This document shows, one piece after another, positions 52,501 through 62,600 of a stretch of 64,000 nucleotides of DNA (positions are counted from its first letter, which is position 1; every line of letters begins with the position of its first letter). The notes under the pieces were generated by a model. That model made no database searches. It was not told the origin of the DNA and saw only the letters and a program-made list of their open reading frames with translations. Origin of the DNA: Hydra vulgaris (Eukaryota > Cnidaria > Hydrozoa > Anthoathecata > Hydridae); the NCBI RefSeq assembly GCF_038396675.1, contig NC_088929.1:39167501-39231500 (forward strand), given 5' to 3'. The translations under genes and the position numbers were made by a program.

Positions 52501-53662
52501 TTGTAAGAGGATGATCACATAAAAAACAACAAAACACATCTCCTTCACCAATAAAGTCCACTCCATTTATTTATCTCCTGTGGACATGCTTGGAAGTCTT
52601 TTATGCTTTGAACCAGAAACAGGATTATGCAGCTACAATAATAATAGATTCTTGAACTTTCCAACATCTAAATTAATTTTTTTTTATTCAATTAACTTAT
52701 TTATGAAATCTTTGGGAAAAAAAATTAACCAAAGCACTCTTTAGTGTAGATTAATGAAAGAAAAGAAAACTTAATGAAAATATAACACTTCCTTGAATAA
52801 CATTTAGATTAATTAGATTAAATAGAGCCCGAAAACTGTGCTAAATAGTATTTAACTTGATGAGCTAATTATCTCCAGAAAAGCTAAAGCACAGTAAGTT
52901 TTTAGCTTTTTGAAGATAGGTTTAAGCAAAAGTCACAGTGCTTTGGCTTAATAATAGTTTTAATTCTAATATACATTTTGTATCCCAGATTACTCAAAAT
53001 TGTGCAGAGTTACTCTAAATGTTACATTTCAACAAAAACGCTGAAATTTTTAAGTCACTAGGTTGTGGCTTTTCTAGGCAATATCATAAACCAAGATTAT
53101 TCAAAACATACCATGTTTAGATGAATATTTTTAGGGTGGTGGTGCTATAACTAAATCATTAACAATCATTATTAACTATTTATTACCATTTTTAAACTGT
53201 ATTTTATACATAGTTTAAAAATTACATATTATTTAAAACTAGTTCCATAATCAGAGAGAGAAAGAGGTCGAGAGAGAGAGCAAGGGAAAGAGAAAGAGAA
53301 ATAAAAAGAGAGAGATATAGAGAGAGAATAATAATTACAAACAGTAATTCAATTAATCAACCGTAACAAGATAATATTTGCACTACCCGTTACACTGGCA
53401 AAAGTATTATTTTAAGTTTTGTGAAAAGTATTATTTCTATTAATTAAGCAAAATATGACAAATTTTTACTTAATTTTTCTTATTATATTTTTAAATTATA
53501 CTTTATAATTATATGTGAACTTACCTCTCTAGGTGTGCCAAAAGTTAGGGATAGACTGTCACTTGGACCAACATCAGCATACGATCTTCTAGATTTAATA
53601 ACTGATTGTAAAATTCGAATACTAGATTTATTCAAAACTGATCTTTTTAAAAAGAGAGCCAT
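46505..53662 (-). CDS. ATP5F1D: Mitochondrial F1-ATP synthase subunit delta
   Basis: Three minus-strand exons: exon 1 53662-53525, exon 2 46997-46868, exon 3 46743-46505, encoding 168 aa, the usual length. Exon 1 begins MALFLKRSVLNKSS, rich in Arg/Lys/Ser and ending near RRSYADVG, a typical mitochondrial presequence; it ends after GTPRE at GAG/GTAAGT. Exon 2 carries the beta-sandwich (QVDVPSGSGNFCILAQHVPI, VLRPGLLTV). Exon 3 carries KYFVSSGTITVN, ILAEEASPLDRFDL and a C-terminal Ala/Glu-rich helical hairpin. Splice phases are 0 and 1 and all borders are GT/AG. The protein is the central-stalk subunit (bacterial epsilon) that couples the c-ring to F1. Intron 1 is 6527 bp and filled with repeats; intron 2 is 124 bp. 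Confidence 0.95.
48245..48288. repeat. Hairpin, about 21-bp arms
   Basis: CAGCTAGCTTTAGACAAAAC C pairs with 48268-48288, one mismatch, two-base loop. Confidence 0.92.
48720..48761. repeat. Hairpin, 18-bp arms
   Basis: TTCTCAGGTAACAAAATC pairs with 48744-48761, one mismatch. Confidence 0.92.
49430..50680. repeat. Inverted duplication of the LINE C-terminal segment
   Basis: The minus strand of 49815-49430 reads PLSHRHNVASL ... YNGHCSKELVSLVPSA ... FFPRTSVL, the same sequence found on the plus strand at about 50290-50680. The arms are about 385 bp with a spacer of about 480 bp. Confidence 0.85.
50681..53255. other. Intronic sequence without recognised coding features
   Basis: Part of ATP5F1D intron 1. 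Contains a small inverted pair (ATACCATTTAAT / ATTAAATGGGATGGTAT, 51634-51672) and a CATTATGTCAGGTGTCATT direct repeat at 52037-52080. No exon or transposon domain was identified. Confidence 0.3.
53256..53333. repeat. GA-rich microsatellite
   Basis: Imperfect (GA)n with AAGAG units, about 190 bp downstream of the exon 1 splice donor of ATP5F1D, inside intron 1. Confidence 0.9.
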
Positions 53663-54442
53663 TGGTCACTACAAAAAAGTTTAAATTTAAGTTTACGTGA
53701 CTATCTAAACCAGTAGCGACTCGGCCTAAAACTATGAAACCCAAAGTGTTTAATTACACGGAATCCGATTTCAGTTGAGAATGCGTAAAAAATATCAAGT
53801 ACACTATGCTAGTAGATCTTCAGACGAACTAGTATTGTGCTTACGAAATGAAAAATAATGTTCTCCCTCCTCCTTCAAATGGCTTTATTTTAAAATATTG
53901 CCGAAAAAAAGAACAGAAAACTTATTTCGGAAAAATATTTCTTTTAGTGTTTTTCCGGTCACTTGGAATACAAGTTTTAAAATTTCTTAAAAAAATCAAA
54001 GATTTTTTTAATTTTAAATCCGTTTTTTTAAAAAAAAATAAAAATAAAGAAGTAAACATTTATAGTAAACTCTATATGTTAGGAGCGATAAACACTCCGA
54101 AGACTTAGACTCTACTCCTACTTTGAAATAGATTGATAATTTTACAATTAGGTTAATAATATAATCATTGAACTTTATTAAATACTAAGCTTGACTACTG
54201 TGCTGAATAATAAGCTATATATTATTTTGTTAATTTGTCAATTTCACGAGCTTTTTAAATTTAACATAAAACTTTGATGTTGTTTTCCAGTTAATAAACA
54301 AAAAACTAACAAAAAGTATAAGTTTTAATTGTTTTTTCCATTGTTTATTTTCAAAGGTATAAATTAATCTGTTAGTTGTATCATATTATTTAACCAAAAT
54401 CCCCTCAAAAATCAAGTAGAAAAAGTATGCAGAAGAAATGGG
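53663..54442. promoter_or_regulatory. Presumed ATP5F1D upstream region
   Basis: Sequence 5' of the ATP5F1D start on the minus strand, in the divergent interval shared with Derlin. No core promoter element was recognised; assignment is positional only. The open frame 53848-54108 is low-complexity and not supported. Confidence 0.3.
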
Positions 54443-54493
54443 CAGTTATTTTAACGAGGTTTTAGCTTGCTAAAAACCTCCTTAAAATAACTG
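54443..54493. repeat. Hairpin, about 24-bp arms
   Basis: CAGTTATTTTAACGAGGTTT TAGC pairs with the segment ending ATAACTG at 54493, one mismatch and one unpaired base. Confidence 0.88.
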
Positions 54494-54521
54494 ATAATGC
54501 AATAATTACTTTAATTTATTG

Positions 54522-54587
54522 AAACAGATAACTTTATTCAGTGAAACAGTTTTCAAAAACTGTTTCACTGAATAAAGTTATCTGTTT
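54522..54587. repeat. Perfect palindrome, 32-bp arms
   Basis: AAACAGATAACTTTATTCAG ... (32 bases) followed after two bases by its exact reverse complement. The longest error-free snap-back in the window. Confidence 0.96.
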
Positions 54588-54719
54588 TCTTGCCCAGGTT
54601 ATAGCACACATATTTTCATATGGGGTAGATTATCTGGTTGCTAATCTGCAAGTTACTGGACGATTGAGACTCGCATACAGTATATTAAAAGTACAAACCA
54701 AGTAGGATAGGATAAACTT

Positions 54720-56150
54720 ATTATGAACAAATATATTATTAAAGTGATGCAGGCAGTTGTAGATAAAGTTTTAAAATGCGATCAAACAAAAAATGTATGG
54801 AATATCAAACCAAATGCCAATATTTGTATGGTGTGATTTAAGTTCAATGGAAAAGGAACTGTAATTATGCAAGGTGACCAAAAAAGGAAAATGCAAATGG
54901 CTCTGACAAAAGTCTGACGCAATGCACATCAACATAGTTGAACTGGATGCATGTATTAAAGGCTTGAATATTGTATTGAAATGGAATTTGATTGGCTTCT
55001 CTTCCAAAACTGAGTATCTCGACTATTCAGTTGGGTAAGTCTGGGTTACAGTTGGGTAAGTCTGAATAGATTTGTAAAAAACATGTAAACTGGAGTGGCA
55101 AAACAAAATGGTAATTCCACAGGCTGTATATATTCAGAAAATTGATTGAGGATTGCCATAAACGTAAATACTATATGGGTGTCAAATACCAAAAATATTG
55201 CTGACGAGCTAACGAGAGTGCCACAAAATAGATAAAAAGCATTATTGCAATGCAAGAATGTAATACCATTTTTATGTGTAATAATCAACATATTCGACAA
55301 ATTCATTTAATTGTACATAAGGGAGTTTCAAAGACTATGGAGTTATGTAAGCGTACTAGTATAATCGTTAACAGAGACACAGTAAACAGTTGTCACAGAA
55401 TGTGATAACTGTGGTTGTCACAGAATGTGATACATGCAGTTAAATTGATCCTAATGTGATTTAGTTGGATAAAGGAAATCTTACTATTAGTAAAGTATGG
55501 GAAAGAGTAGCCTAAGTACTAATCTTGAAGCATTGCTATATTTCATCTGAATTGATTGTGGGCTTAGCAGGTACATATTGTAAATACCATTAAGTGACGA
55601 TAGCGCATCAATGGTTATTCAGCCATTAGAAACAAAATGGTCCTCACTTGAACCTCCTTATAAAGTTTTTCAAGATAATTCCAACTTATTTAGATCACAG
55701 ATTAAGCCAGGCATGGCTTCGAAATTGGAAACAAAACTTATCTATCAAGCTGTTAAAAAACCATTGCAAAATGGAATTGTTGAAAGAGTTCATCGGATGA
55801 TAAAAAAGACAAATGTGAGAGCAATTTTTTTTTTACCATCCGATGAACTCTTTTAAATGTAATATATTCATGTATAAATGTAATATACCAATGTACAAAT
55901 GTAACATACCCATGTCAAATGTAATATACTCATGTCTGCATTATTAATCAACAAAGTTCCATTAAAATACCTTTCGAAATTTTTTGCCAACATTTCAAAC
56001 ATAATTCCTGGAGTCGATAAGTTCAAATCAACACAAAAGTTTGACTGAGTTTCAAGTATGGAAAGTTGGCAATAAAGTGTGGGTAAAACCCAATCGTTTG
56101 ACAACATGCACACAAAGGTGGTTGAAAGAAAGTGACGTGGTACTTCATAG
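54720..56150 (+). mobile_element. Decayed LTR-retroelement pol (RNase H to integrase)
   Basis: Plus-strand fragments follow pol order. RNase H-like: a segment ending HINIVELDACIKGLNIVLKWN (about 54925-54985, stops present). Then KGVSKTMELCKRTSIIVNRD (about 55320-55375) and DPNVI.LDKGNLTISKVWERV, the zinc-binding and linker region. The frame 55611-55856 carries the integrase core (KVFQDNSNLFRSQIKPG, Asp; NGIVERVHRMIKK, Glu). A tail VWKVGNKVWVKPNRLTTCT (about 56052-56110) resembles the integrase C-terminus of Ty3/gypsy-like elements. No LTRs were identified. A palindrome (55783-55853) truncates the integrase frame. Confidence 0.65.
55783..55853. repeat. Hairpin inside the integrase frame
   Basis: AAAGAGTTCATCGGATGATA ... 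pairs with TTTACCATCCGATGAACTCT... ending about 55853, one mismatch over about 24 bp. The right arm replaces the expected integrase sequence and leads to a stop. Confidence 0.9.
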
Positions 56151-56199
56151 TTGTTTAACAGTTCATTTTTGTGTAGACAAAAACAAAAGACCTAGCAAC

Positions 56200-56343
56200 T
56201 AATGAAAATCACAGAGCACCATTCGAAAGGAAGTTCAAGCCTCCTTCCTTACCAATTTTATAAGATTTGCCCAGAGGTGTGGTTGAACCATGGATCTCTA
56301 GTTTCTGAGGCAAGTGCGCAAACCACTACGCTACGGCTGCTCT
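56200..56343 (-). mobile_element. Second copy of the tRNA-derived SINE
   Basis: Minus strand starts AGAGCAGCCGTAGCGTAGTG (A-box-like), has GATCCATGGTTCAACC (B-box-like) and the body ATTGGTAAGGAAGGAGGCTT shared with 39106-39285. It lies about 290 bp upstream of the Derlin start codon. No A tail was seen. Confidence 0.78.
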
Positions 56344-56635
56344 AAATTTGGCACTAAACAAACCTTCCGAACTTAAAACTTGTCAACTATAAAAGTCTAA
56401 TTTACCTAAAGGGATTAGACCACCTGTTTCATCATCTCTCTATAGAAAAAGAGTAATTCCTAACCAAAAGTTAGGTAGTATTCTTCTCAACTTTTTGTTG
56501 AGAAAATATCTCGAACTTTTTTCCCGGTCCCAAGAGAGTTCGAGATACCGAGAATAAACTGGATCTTCGCCCTAAAGTTACGTGTTAAAATTAAAAACAT
56601 GCGCACTACAACCAAAACAAACATTATTTTTAAAA

Positions 56636-59600
56636 ATGGCGTATCAATCTTTCCAACAAGAGTATATGCAAATTCCTGTTGTTACGAGAGCATATACAAC
56701 AGCATGTGTTGTGACAACAGTGGCAGTTGTAAGCATTTAACTAAATGTTTTTTATAAAAATTTTTAAAAAGAAAAATTATCTTATTTAGAAATTAGATTT
56801 ATAAAAGTAGAGCTAAACTGTTCTCACTCACAATAAAGCATTAGATTTATAAAAGTAGAGCTAAATTATTCTCACTCACAATAAATTCACTCACATTAAA
56901 TTCAGGATATGCATTATAGGTAAAAAAAACATAAATGAACTTTCCTAAGTTTGATCTCACTGCTAACCTTAGCCCAAAAAGTTATTGTAAAAGACAATCT
57001 CTAACTAGTTTCTGAACTTGGTTCTGTTTAACCTAGTTCTTTTCTTTAAACATGTTTTTCTCTTATAACATTTATAACATTCTCCCTATAAAAAAAAATC
57101 AAAATTAAATTAACTTATACAAAAAAAATCAAAATTAAATTAATTTATACAAAAAAAATCAAAATTAAATTAACTTATAGAAAAAAAATCAAAATTAAAT
57201 TAACTTATAAATTGATAATAAAAGTAACGAGTTTATGAGTTTCTAATGAATTAGTATAGAAGTAATAAAAACAAAGTTGGGGTGTTCAAAAAAAGAAGCA
57301 CATTTTCTTCCGTTACTCAATCCTATATAACTTTAAAATAATCATTGTCATTGAAGAATAAAATTTGTTATTTTAAAATAATATGTTTTTGTTTTTCCTA
57401 GTATTAACAAAAAAAAAGGGCCTCGGTGGGAGTAAACGTACATAGCAAGTCATGCCAGTTGCTCCTCTAAACAGCTTCTTACGAGAGCTTTTGGTTTTTG
57501 CACAAGCTATGCATTAAAAAAATATTTTATTAAATACAAAATTTGATTTTATGCTTGTTACAAGCATATGTTTGTAATGTTAATGCTACAAGAATATATA
57601 CATGGCAAGGGTTTTACCACAATTAAAAATTATACAATAAAAGTGAATATATTAAAATGTCTAAATATTTTAAAGTAATTATTAGTCTAAATATATTAAA
57701 GTAATTATTATATATAAAGTATATAATTCATTACATAAAATAAAAATTGTTATGCAATAATTTATAGTGTATTAGCTTTATTTTTTATCAGTTAAATAAT
57801 TTTATATTCTATCAATATAATTTAGAGTGTAATAATTTTATATTTATCAGTAGTCCAATCTAAAATATTCAGTAAATAGACAGTTAATCAAAAATATTTG
57901 AATTTAAATCAACAGCCATGCCTTTTAAAAGCATTAAAGTTCATTATGCAATTAATTTTGTTGAATATAAAATGACTTTGTGTTTTTCATTTTAGTTACA
58001 ATGATAATCATACTTGTAAGAGGAAAAGTTATACTTTTGCGTGAGCCAAAAATTGCTCCAGTAAACTCGGCAAGGCTCTCACCCACACTGGAGTGTGAGT
58101 GAGAGCCTTGCCGAGGCCTGACCTGGTACTCAAAAGAAGTAGAGTTGTATAAAAATTTAAAAATTATTGATTTTTTCATAAAAAATTTACTAATTTTATT
58201 GATTTAATTGCACAAAAACTGTGGTTTTTTAATGAAAAATAGAAAAAGTGCATTTCTACAAAAAGCGCATTTCATAAATTAATAATTTTTTTTTACTTGA
58301 GATGTTTTTAATAAGACAATTCTTATTTTTTTATTTTATTTCTTTTGAGAACCAGGTTGACCTACTTTTGAAGGATTTTTTTTTAATCTAAAGTGACAAA
58401 TATTAGGTAAAAAGTAATAATACTAATAAAATTAATAATACTTTTAAATTCTGTAAATCTTTAAATATTCAACTTTATTGCATAGCAATAAAGTTGTGCT
58501 TTGAAAAATATATATAAATAAATTTGTTATATGCAAATGTAAAAAATCTATTTATGTAACATTATATACAGTGTGTAATATAAGAAAACCTTTCTAATAG
58601 TTGCAAGTATTTTTTTGCTTAAACTGTTTTGTTTTGAATTTTGTATTTATGTTAATGTATTTAAAAAAATTTTCAATTTGAAAAAACATAAAACATAATG
58701 TCTCATCCAAGTGGAAAATTTGAAACTTCAATTTTAGATTTGCCATGACTCTTCCCTCTCTTGATAATTTCTGCTTGGTAAAAATATGTCATCTTAGTTC
58801 CACCATTTTTATAGCGTTACGTATAAATGTCTGTAAGTGTAAACGTCTTAGCATAAGTTGAGTTTACAGGTGTTATATGGAATGATTATGCATAATATAT
58901 GTATTATATGAGTTAATTTTAAAATTTTATTTTAACAGCTAGATGTCTTTTTTGCTATATATTTTTTTTTTGCTATAAATAAATTTTTTGTAACTTACTA
59001 AATTAATAAAGTTAATTCTAAATTAAATCTAAACTAAACTTAATAAAGTCGATTCTATTACTTACGAATTAAGTAAATTCTTATTGCTTACTACAAAAGT
59101 AGATTAATTTTGATTACTTACAAAATAAGTTAATTTTTATAACTTACTAATTTAATAAAGTTAATTCTAAATTAATTCTAAACTAAACTTAATAGAATTA
59201 ATTCTATTCCTTACGAATTAAGTAAATTCTTATTACTTATGAATTTGCAAATTGACATTGCGAAAATAGTTGCAAAAATAGTTGCAAAAGCAAGATTGAA
59301 AAAATTTAAAAAATTCATAAAAATTAAAAATTCTTAAAGCAATTTTTCAGAATAAGTAAATTTACTAAAGAATGTTGAAGTAAATAAAGAATAAGTATAA
59401 AAATGATCAGTGTGAAAATGGCAGGCCTGGTCAGCTAGTTCATTAAAATATAGATGAAGTTGAAACTCCTTGATCTTCTTCACTAACATTTGTACTTCTA
59501 GCTGTTTGAACTTGTATAATGTGAGTCATGGTGAGTCTGTTCTACAAACACTTTTTCTATACTTATTTTTTATATGGTCTCTTTACCTAGATTATTCGTT

Positions 59601-62600
59601 AGCTGAAGAAAGATAAATCATTTAAAAGTCTTGGCTTATGGTTAACAACTAACATTCCATACTTTAAAACTTCTTATTATAAACTTCTAATAATAAATGG
59701 AGGGAGAAGTATGGATATTTTTGTTGTTGTTCTTTTCCCCATACTAAGAGCTCATTTATTTATTTTGAAGAAAAGAAAATGTTTGAACGCAACATCTTCC
59801 TAATTTAGTAAAAAAAACTTTACTGTGTTAGGTCCGCAGATTTACCTAATTGATTACATAAACACATTAATAAGTATCTCATGCAGATGACAATTTTTAA
59901 TTTTTAAGGTATATTTCAAAATTTTGAGGTTATAGTTAAATTTCCAAGGTATATTTCAATTTTTAAGGTATATTTCAAAATTTTGAGGTTATAGTTAAAT
60001 TTCTAAAGTATATTTTAATTTTTAAGGTATATTTCAAAATTTTGAGGTTATAGTTAAATTTCTAAAGTATATTTTAATTTTTAAGGTATATTTCAAAATT
60101 TTGAGGTTATAGTTAAATTTCAACATTCCCACCAAGCTCTTTCCTTTCATTTAATCAGCAGGTAAGGAAATTTATTTTAATTAATAAATTATCAGCAAGT
60201 TTAGTCAATGCAGGCGGCTACATCCTGTTAAAACCAGAAGCCTTCCTTCCATAGAAAGAAGCTGGGTTGATTGGTAAAGATGAGAAGAAATAATAAAAAG
60301 GTTATTTAATAAAAGGTCAGGTCAGGTCAGGTTACCCTACTTAAGGTCAGGCCAGGTTATCCTGCTACTTATAACATAGTATGCTACTGGTAACATAGTA
60401 CAATCTGTTTCATATCCTGCTGCCTTGTAGGATATGCTTTTTTAGGCAAAAGCTAAGAAATGCTAACTCTGATTTGTAGAAGGCTCAACTTCTCTACTCA
60501 ACTCAACTACTGTCTTGTAGAAGGCCTCAAAGGCGAAGACTTTGAGAGGGGTAAACAGATTTTATCTGTTTACCAGCTTTGGTAAACAGTTAAAATCTGT
60601 TTACCAAAGACCCCTTCTTCATCTATTAGGCTGGCATAGATGTATTTATAATACATTGTTTCTGGTTTATGATGTTGAATGCTGAATCTTCTTGACTAGT
60701 TGCATGGGTTTTGCTTATAAAACTGTTTTTAAGACTAGGCAACTCATTCTATTATCTCCTAATGAGGGTGCAGCTCTAAAATTCAGTTTAATTGCTCTGA
60801 GGCTGGCTGGTAGTCTGGTTTCCCAAACTCTGTAGTAGCTCTCAGAGAGGGTAGTTCCATCAACAGCTATAAAAGTATTATTGTACTAACAGTGCCTTGA
60901 TGCACATGGATGGTGTCCTTGTTTGTACTCTTGGTGTGCATTGTTGAGGTCACATTTAGAGCTCTTTGTTGTGGCTTAGGGTTTATTAATAGTAATGATG
61001 CAATTGCTTGGACTATTAGATGGTGTACTGAGTACTATCTGTTCTTTGAATCAAGTTCTTTAAACTATTTAAAAAATGACTAAAGTACCAAAAGCACAAA
61101 AAACCATCGTCATCACCAAGTTCTCTATCATTCTCTAAGATTTGTGGTCTTCGAAATAACTTTTCTTCTTTTGAGTCTTACCTCTTGCAAAGTTCACCAT
61201 ACCTACTTGCTCTTTGTGCAACTAATTTGAGTTTAGCTGTCATATCTTGTGATCTTAGTGTTAATGGTTGTCTTCCTTTAATTCCTTAAGACTCCAATAG
61301 TCACATGCTTACACCAGAATTCACCCATTTATTGGGAAACTAGGTTTCTTGTTTTTATTTAATTATTGGGAAACTAGATTTCTAGTTGGATTGATTGGTG
61401 AAAATGAGAAGAAATGATAAAAAGGTTTTATAATAAAAGAAATTGATGTCAGGTCAGGTTATCCTACTGGATGTCAGGTCAGGTCATCCTGGTTGCACCA
61501 CATTACTCTATCACCTTTCTCTTTATTTTATATAGCTCTCCTTCATCTCAAAACTGCGCTCTTTTTGATGTTATTTCTGATAAAATTGACCAAATCCTTT
61601 CTCTTTATCCTTCAGCCAATATCGTTGCTGTTGGTGACTTTAATGCCCATGACACTGAATGGCCTGTCTGCAGTGTCATTGGCTCTGCAGGCATTAAGGC
61701 CCAAAAATTTTACCTTTCTCAATCTCTAACACAGATAGTCAACTTTCCTGTAAACTTGCTTTCTAGTCAATCCAATTCAGTTACATTCTCTGCTTGACTT
61801 TTGTCTTGTTTTTGATTCTAGTCAGTGCTCAGATTCTCCACATTCTGGGTGAATGTGGAAAATCTGAGCACTGACTAGGATCAAAAGGTAATCTGATCAT
61901 GGTTTGATCTCTCTAAAACTATTATCTCATTATTCTTCATCATCAGAATCCCCCTATTATTGTATCTCTTACAACTACCTTAAAGCTGACTGGGGCTTTT
62001 TCTGTGATTTCCTTTGTGATGGCCCTTGGGTAGAAATCTTTCATCTTCCTGCTAACAAATATGCATCTTATATAGTTCAGGCTGCCCCGGTCAAAATAAA
62101 AATGATACGTTGTTGAGGTTTATGTTGGCTTTGACTGACTCTAAAAGATTTGAAAAAGTTTATCAGTATTTTCCTATACGTTTTTACCAAATGATTTTGG
62201 AGTCATAAAAAAAAATGTTCGAAAGCATGATTGCATCTATGTCACAGAAAAATACATTGATTTGGTTTCAAACTTCAACTCAAAAATTTACAGTCATAGA
62301 GATAAAAACTGAAGATGTTTTGGAATTTAAGAAATAGTGGCCGAATTTGTACAAAAAAACGTATTTGTCAACTGAATCTTACTGAAAAAGACCTAAAAGA
62401 ACAGAAAAATCATTTGCACCTTCAACATTCATGAGTTTTCAGTATGATTCAGATAGTAACGGTACTATCATAGCCGAGGAATATATTGATGGATTGATTA
62501 AACATTCATTTTTATTAATGAAAAAACTTACAACTTCTATTTTACTTCCATCAGCCAAGGGTTATGATTTTAAAGTGTCGATCAATAAAAAAATAGATAG

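Larger units (their letters stand above)
60250..62115 (+). mobile_element. LINE 5' part (endonuclease) in Derlin intron 1
   Basis: The same LINE family as at 47780-50680. Broken frames near 61120-61240 correspond to the endonuclease start. The frame 61471-61797 reads [40 protein letters not shown] (catalytic GDFN motif), AHDTEWPVC and [11 protein letters not shown]. Frames at 61904-62116 continue ([40 protein letters not shown]). The copy stops near 62115, before the RT. A block with AGGTCAGGTC repeats occurs twice (60260-60365 and 61390-61492). Confidence 0.78.

Noticed and set aside
53848-54108. 86-codon frame upstream of ATP5F1D
   Set aside because: Lys/Phe/Asn-rich, with homopolymer stretches; composition explains it.
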